A DNA stretch of 36,048 bases from Rhizomicrobium sp. (GTDB lineage Bacteria; Pseudomonadota; Alphaproteobacteria; Micropepsales; Micropepsaceae): assembly GCA_025451875.1 (NCBI GenBank), contig JANWJQ010000106.1, positions 1-36,048 of the forward strand, written 5' to 3'. The translations under genes were made by a program, and so were the position numbers. Shown here one piece after another: positions 25,005 to 33,148 of the stretch. The notes beneath the pieces were generated by a model. It did no database searches and had not been told where the DNA came from. It was given only the letters and a program-made list of their open reading frames with translations. Positions within the stretch are counted from its first letter, which is position 1; each line of letters starts with the position of its first letter.

Positions 25005-27266
25005 TTAGAAGTGCTTCGTGAGCTGAAGGCCCCATGTGCGCCCCTCAGCCTTGAAGAGGAAGCCACCGGTTGAATATTCCGTGTTGTACTTCTTGTCGAA
25101 CAAGTTTTTTGCCCATGCAGTAATCGTCAGGTCATCACTCTGGAAACCCGCGCGCAGATCGAAGAGCCCAACCGGATTACGCTGCTGCGGAACCGGTTCG
25201 CCCGCCGCCGGCACTGGGATCACGAAAGTCGTCGGTCCGATCAGATTATAGTCCGCGCGCAAGAGAACGTCCCAGCCGGTCCACACCGGGCGCTGATACT
25301 GAAGGCCCATGTTAAACGTATAGTCCGAAACTAGTGGCGCTTTTGAACCCACGACAAGTCCGCTCGACGCACCGGGGAACTTCAGGATGTTGCTGTCGGT
25401 CATGCCGAAGCCGGCATTGGCGCTGAGGTATTCGTCGATGCGGGCCGTGGCGTCCAAATCGAAGCCCCGAAAGCGGACTTCCTTGATGTTGCCAAGGTTC
25501 TGCGTGGAGTTAGAGGCGAGGAACACGAAATAATAGTCGTTGTGATCCATCGTCTGGTAGATGCTGCCGTTTACGATCAGGTGATCATCAAGCCAGCGAC
25601 TTTTGAAGCCCGCTTCCCAGGTGTCTGCGGTCTCGGCCTGGAACTCGTCGCCGACATTGTCGAAGCCCGCCGCCGCCGCCGCCGTGGCAACACCGGTCTG
25701 GTTGAAGCCGCCGCTGCGGAAGCCGCGACTGAAGCTGCCATAGACGCTCAGGCTATCGGTCCACTGATATTTCAGGATCGCCTGTGGCTGCCATGCGGAC
25801 CAGGTGCGCGCGCGCTGCTCGCCGGTCGCGCCCGGAATACCCGCTGCGGTCAGGAATGCCTGCGGCGTTTTCGTGGTGTTGCGGCGGTGGTCGCGGTCGT
25901 AGCGCAGGTTAAGCGAAAGCTCGAGATCGTCGGTGATGTCCGTCGACGTATCAATATAACCCGCCCAAGCGAATTGGCGCTGCCCGTCGGCGAGGAACGA
26001 GATCTGTCCCTGCGGCTGGAACGCAAATGGCGGCGACGTCGGATGGCGATAAACGGGCACCACCCCCTCGTCGGCCACGTCGAACATGTTGCCCGTCGAG
26101 ATGAAGCGATCGGTGTCGAAAATCTCCGCACCCACGATGTAGCGGAACCGTTGATCGGCGCGCGATGTGAAGCGCAATTCCTGGCTGAACGTTTTGGAAC
26201 TCAGGAATTGGCTCTGGTCGAAGTTGAATCCCAGCCGGTTGATCGGAAACGGCCCGAACGGATCGAACGGATAACCATCGCCGGTCAGGATTTCCCAAAC
26301 CGTGCTGTAGGCAGTGATCGAGCTGAACGTGCCGGCGCCGATATCATAGGTCATCTTCAGCGCAGCATCGTAGATCTTGCGATCATCCTTGCCGGAATTG
26401 TTCAAGTTGATCGGCTGACTGGTAAAGTCCGGGTTGTTGAAGTTCTGCGAGCCGAACGGCGGCACGATATAGTAGAGGCCACGCGTGTCGAGCAGATCGG
26501 TGGAGAGCCGCAGATCCGCGGTGAAGTTCGACGTTGGCGTATAAAGAAAAGATACGCGTGCGTTGAAGTCCTTGATTGGATCAGCATTTCTTTTCGCGGA
26601 CTGATCGACCGTATCGTGGTTGCGCAGCGTGCCGTCAGTATTGAGATATGAAACCGCCGCGCGCATCTTCAGATCGTCTGCGATGGGGCCACTGACCACG
26701 CCTTGCACCTTCCAGCCGGGTCCGTTGTCGTAGCCTGCCGTGAGATCGCCTTCCCACTCGTCCGTCGGCTGCTTGGTCGTGATAAGGATCGCGCCGCCAA
26801 TGGCATTGCGACCATAGAGGGCGCCCTGCGGACCTTTCACGACTTCGATCTGCTGGATATCGAGCAGTTCCTGATTGAATTCGGCGGGCTGCGTCATCGG
26901 CACGCCGTCCACCACGATCGCCGCCGAAGGCTCGCTGTTGCGTGCCTGACTAATGCCGCGAATGACGACGAAACTCGTACCGGCATTCTGCGTGGCGACA
27001 AAACTCACATTCGGAACCGCATTGAGGAAGTCAGCAGGGGTCGTGATGCCTTTAGCTTCGATGTTTTCAGCCGTGAATGCGGTGACCTGCGACGGCACCT
27101 TCTGGATGTCTTCACTGCGTTGGCGTGCGGTGACGACGACTTCTTCGATGCCGTCGCCATTTTGCGCGAACGCTGGAGCCACGCTCAAAAGCGCACCAGC
27201 AAGCGCCGTCGATCCAAGCAGAAGCCTCATGGACGCGCGCGAATTCAAAAACCCGGACGATTTCAT
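25005..27266 (-). CDS. TonB-dependent outer-membrane receptor
   Basis: 753 residues. Signal peptide with cleavage after SVAPAFA (near residue 35), TonB box IEEVVVTARQ, plug domain with VPNVSFVATQNAGTSFVVIRG, IVVDGVP and IEVVKGPQGALYGRNAIGGA, then a long beta-barrel ending in KNLFDKKYNTEYSTGG and the terminal Phe (LTKHF) used for outer-membrane assembly. This is the typical non-siderophore receptor of alphaproteobacteria that import plant or aromatic compounds. GGGGGA precedes the ATG. The tandem operator at 27434-27465 lies about 170 bases upstream, so import is likely switched together with the catabolic genes. Confidence 0.94.
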   Translation of the reverse strand: MKSSGFLNSRASMRLLLGSTALAGALLSVAPAFAQNGDGIEEVVVTARQRSEDIQKVPSQVTAFTAENIEAKGITTPADFLNAVPNVSFVATQNAGTSFVVIRGISQARNSEPSAAIVVDGVPMTQPAEFNQELLDIQQIEVVKGPQGALYGRNAIGGAILITTKQPTDEWEGDLTAGYDNGPGWKVQGVVSGPIADDLKMRAAVSYLNTDGTLRNHDTVDQSAKRNADPIKDFNARVSFLYTPTSNFTADLRLSTDLLDTRGLYYIVPPFGSQNFNNPDFTSQPINLNNSGKDDRKIYDAALKMTYDIGAGTFSSITAYSTVWEILTGDGYPFDPFGPFPINRLGFNFDQSQFLSSKTFSQELRFTSRADQRFRYIVGAEIFDTDRFISTGNMFDVADEGVVPVYRHPTSPPFAFQPQGQISFLADGQRQFAWAGYIDTSTDITDDLELSLNLRYDRDHRRNTTKTPQAFLTAAGIPGATGEQRARTWSAWQPQAILKYQWTDSLSVYGSFSRGFRSGGFNQTGVATAAAAAGFDNVGDEFQAETADTWEAGFKSRWLDDHLIVNGSIYQTMDHNDYYFVFLASNSTQNLGNIKEVRFRGFDLDATARIDEYLSANAGFGMTDSNILKFPGASSGLVVGSKAPLVSDYTFNMGLQYQRPVWTGWDVLLRADYNLIGPTTFVIPVPAAGEPVPQQRNPVGLFDLRAGFQSDDLTITAWAKNLFDKKYNTEYSTGGFLFKAEGRTWGLQLTKHF

Positions 27267-27433
27267 TTTTTCCCCCTGCTGGCGGCAGCTTTTTTGTGCT
27301 GCATCGCTTCGGCCTCCGTGACGGCGCCTGCGCTGCGGCTGCCCTCGCCGCAGATGCTTCGGAAAACACGTCGCCGCGCCTGCCGAGCCCGCAAACGTTG
27401 TTACGGATTCCTCCTCGTTACAAAGCTAGGGAT

Positions 27434-27465
27434 TTCGTATTACGAAGTCAATTTCGCTATCCGAA
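27434..27465 (-). promoter_or_regulatory. Double IclR-type operator of the TonB receptor gene
   Basis: Two perfect TTCG-N5-CGAA sites, TTCGTATTACGAA (27434-27446) and TTCGCTATCCGAA (27453-27465), 19 bases apart. The first is a full 13-base palindrome (TTCGTA-T-TACGAA). The six-base spacer GTCAAT is identical to that of the operator at 28740-28771. It lies between the CoA-transferase stop and the receptor start, so it belongs to the receptor. Confidence 0.78.
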
Positions 27466-27489
27466 TAAAGCAGCTTTGCGACCAGCCTG

Positions 27490-28656
27490 TCACTCCGCTG
27501 CATCAGCCGATTTCGTGCGCCAGCTCCCGCCGCCGGCGGCTTTAATTTCCCTGTCGTGCTCCCCCAGGGTCGGCGGCGGCACCATGTCGGATATCCGCTT
27601 GCCGTCGAAATTCACGGGAAACCGCACGGTGCGGAAACGGCCCATCGTGGGATGTTGCGCTTCAACTTCGATACCGAGGAATTTGGCCTGCTTGTCTTCG
27701 AGTGCCTCGCTGGAATCGTAGACCGGCGAGAACGGCACGCCGTCCTTGTCCAATCGCGCGCACCATTCGCTGCGCGGCTTGGTCTTGAAGATTGGCCGCA
27801 TCAGCGCGATCAGGTCTTCCTGATGGGCGATGCGCGCGGGCCTGTCGGCGAAGCGCGGATCCTGAAACAGGGTGGGCCGCTCGATCGCGTTCGCGAGCCC
27901 CTTCCAGAATTTCTCCGGCGACGACATGTGCATCGCGATCCATTTTCCGTCCGCACATTCGAACACGTAGGACTGCGACACGCTGGGGCGACTGTAAGGC
28001 CCCATGATCTCGTTCTGCGAAAAGTAATGCGTGAAGTCATCGAGATTGAAGTGACACATCGCTTCGAGCATAGACACGTCCACGCGACGGCCGCGCCCGG
28101 TCTTCTCACGCTCATGCAGCGTGCCGAGAATGCCGAACGCCGCATACATACCCGTCACCGCATCGGCGATGGCCGGACCGACAACGCGCGGATTTTCCGG
28201 ATTGATGAGCAGACGCAGCCAGCCGCTCGCCGCTTGCGCCACCGTGTCGTAAGCGGGACGCTCGCGATCCGGCCCGTCATGACCGAAGCCGGAGATGCCG
28301 CAATAGATAAGGCGCGGATTGATCTTCTGTAGTCGTTCGGCGCCGACATTCAGTTCTTCCGCCACGCCGGGCCGGAAATTCTGGATGAAGACGTCGGCAT
28401 CCGCGACGAGCGCATCGAGGATCTTCCGATCCGCTGCCTGCTTGGTGTCGAGGGTGACGCTGCGCTTATTACGATTGTAGGTCTGGAAGTGCGGGCTGTA
28501 GAGACCGCCCTTGAAAGCGCGGAACGGATCGCCGGTCTTGGGGCGCTCGACCTTGATGACGTCCGCACCCATGTCGGCCAGGAACATGGCGGCCGCGGGT
28601 CCGGTGATGAAGGTGCCCATTTCCAGCACACGCACACCTTCAAGGACCTTGGCCAT
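27490..28656 (-). CDS. Class III (CaiB/BaiF) CoA-transferase
   Basis: 388 residues. Family order is clear: VLEGVRVLEMGTFITGPAAA, LADMGADVIKVERPKTGDPF, NKRSVTLDTK, DVFIQNFRPGVAEEL (the segment with the catalytic Asp in this family lies further on), IYCGISGFGHDGPDRERPAY, then DAVTGMYAAFGILGTLHERE and RRVDVSMLEAM. Class III enzymes move CoA between acids, often succinyl-CoA to an organic acid such as carnitine, oxalate, mesaconate or benzylsuccinate. Pairing with the divergent citryl-CoA-lyase-like gene suggests activation of a hydroxy-carboxylic acid before cleavage. GGAG precedes the ATG. A copy of the weaker operator half lies upstream (28712-28725). Confidence 0.93.
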   Translation of the reverse strand: MAKVLEGVRVLEMGTFITGPAAAMFLADMGADVIKVERPKTGDPFRAFKGGLYSPHFQTYNRNKRSVTLDTKQAADRKILDALVADADVFIQNFRPGVAEELNVGAERLQKINPRLIYCGISGFGHDGPDRERPAYDTVAQAASGWLRLLINPENPRVVGPAIADAVTGMYAAFGILGTLHEREKTGRGRRVDVSMLEAMCHFNLDDFTHYFSQNEIMGPYSRPSVSQSYVFECADGKWIAMHMSSPEKFWKGLANAIERPTLFQDPRFADRPARIAHQEDLIALMRPIFKTKPRSEWCARLDKDGVPFSPVYDSSEALEDKQAKFLGIEVEAQHPTMGRFRTVRFPVNFDGKRISDMVPPPTLGEHDREIKAAGGGSWRTKSADAAE

Positions 28657-28711
28657 TCCAACTCCACGATCTCGGGTCTAAGACAGGACCGCACGGATGC
28701 CGGCCCATTTC

Positions 28712-28725
28712 CCAAATATCGCGAA
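28712..28725 (-). promoter_or_regulatory. Inverted operator-like half upstream of the CoA-transferase
   Basis: CCAAATATCGCGAA, the reverse complement of TTCGCGATATTTGG. Its core CGATATTTGG is identical to the second site of the operator at 28759-28771 but faces the CoA-transferase gene. One likely serves each divergent promoter. Confidence 0.5.
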
Positions 28726-28739
28726 CAAGACTAGATTTT

Positions 28740-28771
28740 TCCGTATGTCGAAGTCAATTTCGATATTTGGT
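28740..28771 (+). promoter_or_regulatory. Double IclR-type operator upstream of the lyase gene
   Basis: TCCGTATGTCGAA (28740-28752; one mismatch to TTCG-N5-CGAA) and TTCGATATTTGGT (28759-28771; intact left half) lie 19 bases apart, with the spacer GTCAAT identical to the receptor operator. It is 70 bases upstream of the lyase ATG. A weak hairpin (CCTGAC 28779-28784 with GTCAGG 28797-28802) follows in the leader. Confidence 0.65.
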
Positions 28772-28841
28772 AATTTCTCCTGACCGGTCTAGGCCCGTCA
28801 GGCACGCAATTTAGTCCACGAGAATATCGGAGAAGAAAAGC

Positions 28842-29633
28842 ATGCGCATCGGCAAACAGGACGCTCCCCTCACCGCAATCTCTACCTCCGATGCAAACTC
28901 GATCACCATCCGCGGCCGCGATCTTTGCAATGAGCTGATCGGGAAGATCGACTTCGTCGACTACTTCTTCCTCATGCTGATGGGCAAGGAACCCGACGCC
29001 AACCAGCGCTTCTTTGTGAACGCCCTTCTGGTAACGATCGCCGAGCACGGCCTGGTACCAAGCGTGCAGGCCGCGCGCATGACCTTGGCTGCGGCACCCG
29101 AAGCCATTCAGGGCGCAGTTGCGGCAGGACTTCTCGGTTCCGGTTCCGTCGTGCTCGGTAGCGCGGAAGCCGCCGGCATTTTCCTGAACGATCTGGTCAA
29201 TGCGTCCGAAGGCAAAAACGCCCGCGAAATCGCGATCGAAGAGATCAGAGCGCGCAAAGCCCGCAAGGCAGCGATCCCCGGTTTCGGCCATCCTCAACAT
29301 TCCGGCGGCGATCCGCGCGCCAACGTTCTGCTCCAGCTCGCGAAGGAGCGCGGCCTTAACGGGCCCTACATCAAAATGCTGCGCACGGTAGCCGAGGTTC
29401 TTCCTGAAGCACTGGGCAAGACGCTTCCGATCAACGTGAACGGCGCGATCCCCGCGATCCTTCTGGAAGTCGGATTTCCGGTGACGGCGATGAAGAGCGT
29501 TTCCATTCTCGCGCGCACCGCAGGGCTCCTTGCGCATCTGCAGGAAGAGACGGAACGACCCATCGGTTTCATCATGTCTCATGCCGCGGCCGAAGCGATC
29601 ACCTATGATGGGATCAAGCCACGCGGGAAATAA
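28842..29633 (+). CDS. Citryl-CoA-lyase-like protein (citrate synthase fold)
   Basis: 263 residues, the size of stand-alone citryl-CoA lyase. The family landmarks are present: GSGSVVLGSAEAAGIFL, AIPGFGHPQHSGGDPRANVL (catalytic His and the GDPR motif), NVNGAIPAILLEVGF, and ILARTAGLLAHLQEE. Citryl-CoA lyase splits citryl-CoA into acetyl-CoA and oxaloacetate; close relatives cleave or form other 3-hydroxy-3-carboxyacyl-CoA compounds. With the divergent CoA-transferase this gives an activate-then-cleave module, but the actual acid is unknown. GGAG lies before the ATG, and the gene leads a plus-strand row of five. Confidence 0.85.
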   Translation: MRIGKQDAPLTAISTSDANSITIRGRDLCNELIGKIDFVDYFFLMLMGKEPDANQRFFVNALLVTIAEHGLVPSVQAARMTLAAAPEAIQGAVAAGLLGSGSVVLGSAEAAGIFLNDLVNASEGKNAREIAIEEIRARKARKAAIPGFGHPQHSGGDPRANVLLQLAKERGLNGPYIKMLRTVAEVLPEALGKTLPINVNGAIPAILLEVGFPVTAMKSVSILARTAGLLAHLQEETERPIGFIMSHAAAEAITYDGIKPRGK

Positions 29634-29667
29634 CGCAGGCTTTTGCAATTCGCAGATGGCGGCAGTA

Positions 29668-29699
29668 CAGTCCCACCGAAAGTTTTTTCGATATACGAA
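29668..29699 (+). promoter_or_regulatory. IclR-type operator touching the metE-like 2 start
   Basis: Perfect site TTCGATATACGAA at 29687-29699, within a longer TTTTCG...CGAAAA symmetry (29685-29701). A degenerate partner sits 19 bases upstream (29668-29680), with only its CGAA half intact. The palindrome ends only a few bases before the ATG at 29703, leaving no room for a ribosome site. Confidence 0.65.
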
Positions 29700-29702
29700 A
29701 AC

Positions 29703-30851
29703 ATGCAACGCAGCACCGATCGCTTCCTGACCACGCACACCGGCAGCCTTCCGCGGCCGGACGATCTCATTCAGATCATGTTCGCCAAGGAAGAAGGTGT
29801 GCCGGTGGACAGGGACGCACTGGACACGCGCGTGCGAACCGCGACTGATGAAATGGTGCGCAAACAGACTCAGGCTGGCGTGGACATCATCAATGACGGC
29901 GAAATGTCCAAGCCCAGCTACGCGACCTACGTGAAGGACCGGCTCTCGGGTTTCGGCGGCACCGGCAACAGCTTCGTGTTCCAGGATCTCGTTGCGTTTC
30001 CAAAGACTGCCGAGCGCGTGTTCGCCAATCCGGGCCGCAAGGTGCGTCGCACGCCGGCCTGTAACGGCCCCATCGAAGTGCGCGACCACATCTCGCCGAA
30101 AGTGGATGTCGAGAATCTCAACGCTTCGGCAAAGGACGCGAAAGTCTCCGGCCTCTTCTCCGGCGCGGCGTCGCCGGGCGTGATCTCGCTGTTCTTTCGC
30201 AATGACTACTACAAGAGCCATGAGGAATATCTCTACGCCATCGCCGAAGCGATGCGTTACGAATACGAGACCATCGCCAATTCCGGCATGACCTTGCAGC
30301 TCGACTGCCCGGATCTCGCGATGGGCCGGCATGTTCAATATGCCGATCTCGATCTCAAGGAATTCCGCAAGAAGATGCAGCTTCATATCGAAGCGTTGAA
30401 CCATGCGGTGCGCAACATTCCGGCCGAACAGCTTCGTATGCACATGTGCTGGGGCAACTATCCCGGCCCGCATCATTGCGACGTGCCGTTCGCCGACATC
30501 ATCGACGTGCTGTCGATGGCCAAGCCGACCGCGATCCTGTTCGAAGCCGCCAATCCACGCCACGCGCATGAATGGCAGATGTTCGAGACCATGAAGCCGC
30601 CGGAAGGCAAGATTCTGGTGCCCGGCGTGATCGAATGCCAATCGAACTATATCGAGCATCCCGAACTGGTGGCACAGCGCATCGAGCGTTACGCCAATCT
30701 CGTCGGCCGCGAGAACGTGATGGCGGGGGTCGATTGCGGCTTTTCAATCCATGTCGGCCAGGGCGGGGTCGATCCCGACGTGGTCTTCGCCAAGCTCGCC
30801 GCGCTGGCGGAAGGTGCGCGCATCGCATCGAAGAAATTCTGGAAACACTGA
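29703..30851 (+). CDS. Core-type MetE-like zinc methyltransferase, copy 2
   Basis: 382 residues from ATG 29703; the frame extends 20 codons upstream but the family start (MQRSTDRFLTTHTGSLPRP) fixes this one. Only the C-terminal MetE barrel is present. Likely zinc ligands: His and Cys in RMHMCWGNYPGPHH, Glu in ILFEAANPRHAHEW, and Cys in VMAGVDCGFSIHVG. It belongs to the methionine-synthase-II-like group that includes epoxyalkane:coenzyme M transferase, so a thiol is a reasonable acceptor. It differs strongly from copy 1 at 22921. There is no ribosome site; the operator directly abuts the start, suggesting leaderless translation or coupling from the lyase gene. Confidence 0.88.
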   Translation: MQRSTDRFLTTHTGSLPRPDDLIQIMFAKEEGVPVDRDALDTRVRTATDEMVRKQTQAGVDIINDGEMSKPSYATYVKDRLSGFGGTGNSFVFQDLVAFPKTAERVFANPGRKVRRTPACNGPIEVRDHISPKVDVENLNASAKDAKVSGLFSGAASPGVISLFFRNDYYKSHEEYLYAIAEAMRYEYETIANSGMTLQLDCPDLAMGRHVQYADLDLKEFRKKMQLHIEALNHAVRNIPAEQLRMHMCWGNYPGPHHCDVPFADIIDVLSMAKPTAILFEAANPRHAHEWQMFETMKPPEGKILVPGVIECQSNYIEHPELVAQRIERYANLVGRENVMAGVDCGFSIHVGQGGVDPDVVFAKLAALAEGARIASKKFWKH

Positions 30852-30889
30852 CCGCCGGCGAACCGGCGATGCTAGAAGGGATCGGAATA

Positions 30890-31423
30890 ATGGCAACGAC
30901 GAAACTTCCCAGCCGCCTTCACCACACCGCCTATGTCACCAGGGACATGGAAGCCACGCGCAAATTCTATGAAGAGGTGATCGGCTTGCCGCTGGTGGCC
31001 ACCTGGAGCGAGTCCGACGAACTCTTCGGTGCGCTGCGTACCTATTGCCATTGCTTCTTCGGTCTCGGCGATGGCGGCGCTCTCGCCTTCTTCCAGTTCC
31101 TCAAACCAGAAGACCAGGAACTGTTCGGCCCGAAGATGCCGGCCTCGCCCTTTCATCACATCGCGCTCAACGTCGATGCCGAAACCCAGAAGGGCATCGA
31201 GGAGCGCATCGCGAAGGCAGGTTACAAGGAACCGGACACCTATGTTTTGGAGCACGGCTATTGCCGCTCCGTCTATATCAACGATCCCAACGGCATGATC
31301 CTCGAATTCACGCTGGACGCGCCCGGCGCCGACAAGATCAACGCGACGCGCCGCGGCAAGGCCCATGAAGAACTGAAGAGGTGGCTGGGCGGCGACCACA
31401 CCTCCAACAACACTTATCGCTAG
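30890..31423 (+). CDS. VOC-family (glyoxalase/dioxygenase fold) protein
   Basis: 177 residues from ATG 30890, with AGAAGGGA upstream. One vicinal-oxygen-chelate unit with two beta-alpha-beta-beta-beta modules: RLHHTAYVTRDMEATRKFYE, VIGLPLVATW, then SPFHHIALNVDAETQ and GMILEFTLD. His, His and Glu in LHHTAYV, FHHIALN and ILEFT are in the right places for a metal site. VOC proteins act as glyoxalases, epimerases, resistance proteins or ring-cleavage dioxygenases. The size fits a glyoxalase or epimerase better than an extradiol dioxygenase. Third gene of the plus-strand row. Confidence 0.87.
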   Translation: MATTKLPSRLHHTAYVTRDMEATRKFYEEVIGLPLVATWSESDELFGALRTYCHCFFGLGDGGALAFFQFLKPEDQELFGPKMPASPFHHIALNVDAETQKGIEERIAKAGYKEPDTYVLEHGYCRSVYINDPNGMILEFTLDAPGADKINATRRGKAHEELKRWLGGDHTSNNTYR

Positions 31424-31435
31424 GACCGCATCGCC

Positions 31436-31864
31436 ATGGGAACCATTCCAAAGAAAATTCATCCGCTCATCGACGGCGCGTTTCCGCACCACACCTGCCT
31501 GATCGGCACCGTGCTGGACAACGGCTTCGCGCAGATCACGCCGCGCGGCTCGACGCAGGTCTATGACGACAACCACATATCCATCTGGGAACGCGGCCGC
31601 GGCACCACCACGGCGCTGATGAAGGACGGCACCAAAACCACGGTGTTCTTTTTCGATCTGGGCGCGAAGGACGTTCTGCCCATCGGTGGCCTCGCCCGCC
31701 TTTATGGCACCGCGGCGATCCACAAATCCGGTCCGGTCTACGACAAGGTGTGGGAACGCCTGATCGACGCCGAAAAGAACGGCGACAAGGACAAGAATGG
31801 CTGGGCGGTTCTGATCAAGATCGACCGCTCCGAAGATCTGCTCGGGCAGCCAATCACAGACTGA
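31436..31864 (+). CDS. PNPOx-like FMN-binding split-barrel protein
   Basis: 142 residues with the pyridoxamine-phosphate-oxidase-like fold: LIGTVLDNGFAQITPRGSTQ, then ISIWERGRGTTTALM, TVFFFDLGAKD and RLYGTAAIHKSGPVYDKVWE. Such proteins bind FMN, F420 or heme and often act as small reductases or oxidases. The substrate here is not evident. It starts 12 bases after the VOC gene and is clearly co-transcribed with it. Confidence 0.82.
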   Translation: MGTIPKKIHPLIDGAFPHHTCLIGTVLDNGFAQITPRGSTQVYDDNHISIWERGRGTTTALMKDGTKTTVFFFDLGAKDVLPIGGLARLYGTAAIHKSGPVYDKVWERLIDAEKNGDKDKNGWAVLIKIDRSEDLLGQPITD

Positions 31865-31886
31865 ACGACACTCAAGGGGGGATGCA

Positions 31887-32252
31887 ATGAAGTTCACGAC
31901 AGCGTTCTGCGTTGGCGCGCTTGCTTGCGCCGGTTTTGCGTCATCCGCTTTCGCGGGCACCTGGGACGGGGCTTATGGCAACACCATCGTCTCCACTTAT
32001 TCCAACGGCAACGTGGTGAAAGTCTATGTCGAGCCGGATCACAGCTATTCCATTACGCTGGGCGACGGATCGAAGCTGAAAGGCACGTGGGCCGACGGCG
32101 CGGGTGGAAGCTGCTTCACCGTCACCGATCCGTCGCCGAAACCCGGCGCGACACCCACCTGCTTCCCGGTCAAGGAATACAAAGTGGGCGACACATTCGA
32201 GGGTTCGGACTCCTTCGGCAGCTTCAAAGGCGTCATCAACGCCGGGCGCTGA
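31887..32252 (+). CDS. Small secreted protein of unknown function
   Basis: 121 residues. Signal peptide residues 1-23 (cleavage after SSAFA). The mature part is a small, beta-rich domain: GTWDGAYGNTIVSTYSNGN, DHSYSITLGDGSKLKGTW, and two cysteines that could form a disulfide. It resembles small lipocalin-like or DUF-type periplasmic proteins but no family is certain. AAGGGGGG precedes the ATG. Last gene in the plus-strand row, convergent with purU. Confidence 0.65.
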   Translation: MKFTTAFCVGALACAGFASSAFAGTWDGAYGNTIVSTYSNGNVVKVYVEPDHSYSITLGDGSKLKGTWADGAGGSCFTVTDPSPKPGATPTCFPVKEYKVGDTFEGSDSFGSFKGVINAGR

Positions 32253-32271
32253 ACGCGCCGCCGCAGGTTTG

Positions 32272-33132
32272 CTAGGCGAAAACGATTGTCCGCTTTCCGT
32301 CCAGCACGACGCGATGCTCGGCGTGCCACTTCACGGCGCGCGCGAGCACGCGGCTCTCCGTGTCGCGTCCCGCCGCCGCCATGTCCTCCGCCGACATCGC
32401 GTGGGTAACACGGTCCACTTCCTGCTCGATGATCGGGCCTTCATCCAGGTCCTCAGTCACATAGTGCGCCGTTGCGCCAATCAGCTTCACGCCGCGCGCA
32501 TGGGCCTGCTGATAGGGACGCGCGCCTTTGAAGCTTGGCAGGAAAGAGTGATGGATGTTGACGATCCGCCCGCGCCAGTGATTGCTGAATTCGCCGGATA
32601 GAACCTGCATGTAGCGCGCCAGGATGATGAGATCGATGGCCTTGGCGGCGAGCAGTTCTTGCAGCGCCGCTTCCTGTTCCGCTTTGTTGTCCGCCGTCAT
32701 CGGCAGGTAGCGAAAAGGAATACCGTTCGCCGCGGCCACGTCGGCGAAGTCACGATGGTTGGAAACGATCAGCGGCACCTCGATCGGCAGTGCGCCGATG
32801 CGTACCCGATACAGCAGGTCGACCAGGCAGTGCCCGAATTTTGAGACCATGATGACCGTGCGCGTCTTGCGTGCGGCGTCGTGGAATTGCACATCCATCG
32901 CGAATTCGCGCGCGATGTCCGCGAAGCCCGCCTCGACCTGCGCCACGGTTCGCCCTTCCGGCAGTGCAAACGACGTGCGCAGGAAGAAGCGTTCATTCGC
33001 GCGATCGCCGAATTGCGAGCTGTCGAGGATGTTGCAGTCCTGTTCGAAAAGATAACGCGACACCGCCGCCACGATGCCCCTTTTGTCCGGACAGGACAGC
33101 GTAAGGATGCCGTGTGGCTCGGGCGTGCTCAT
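32272..33132 (-). CDS. purU: Formyltetrahydrofolate deformylase
   Basis: 286 residues from ATG 33132; the frame runs further upstream into metK but MSTPEPHGILTLSCPDKRG is the normal start. An N-terminal ACT domain (about 8-85) is followed by a formyltransferase-type catalytic domain with VSNHRDFADVAAANGIPF, LARYMQVLSGEFSNHW, NIHHSFLPSFKGARPYQQAH and ATAHYVTEDLDEGPIIEQ (catalytic Asn, His, Asp). PurU releases formate from 10-formyl-tetrahydrofolate. Genes for demethylating catabolism often carry it to dispose of one-carbon units. It follows metK by 16 bases and shares its operator-bearing promoter. Confidence 0.94.
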   Translation of the reverse strand: MSTPEPHGILTLSCPDKRGIVAAVSRYLFEQDCNILDSSQFGDRANERFFLRTSFALPEGRTVAQVEAGFADIAREFAMDVQFHDAARKTRTVIMVSKFGHCLVDLLYRVRIGALPIEVPLIVSNHRDFADVAAANGIPFRYLPMTADNKAEQEAALQELLAAKAIDLIILARYMQVLSGEFSNHWRGRIVNIHHSFLPSFKGARPYQQAHARGVKLIGATAHYVTEDLDEGPIIEQEVDRVTHAMSAEDMAAAGRDTESRVLARAVKWHAEHRVVLDGKRTIVFA

Positions 33133-33148
33133 CGAAAAACCTGTCTCG

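Noticed and set aside
28731-30659. 642-codon open frame on the minus strand
   Set aside because: Antisense shadow of the citryl-CoA-lyase-like and second metE-like genes; its composition reflects the GC bias of the real genes and no domain is visible.
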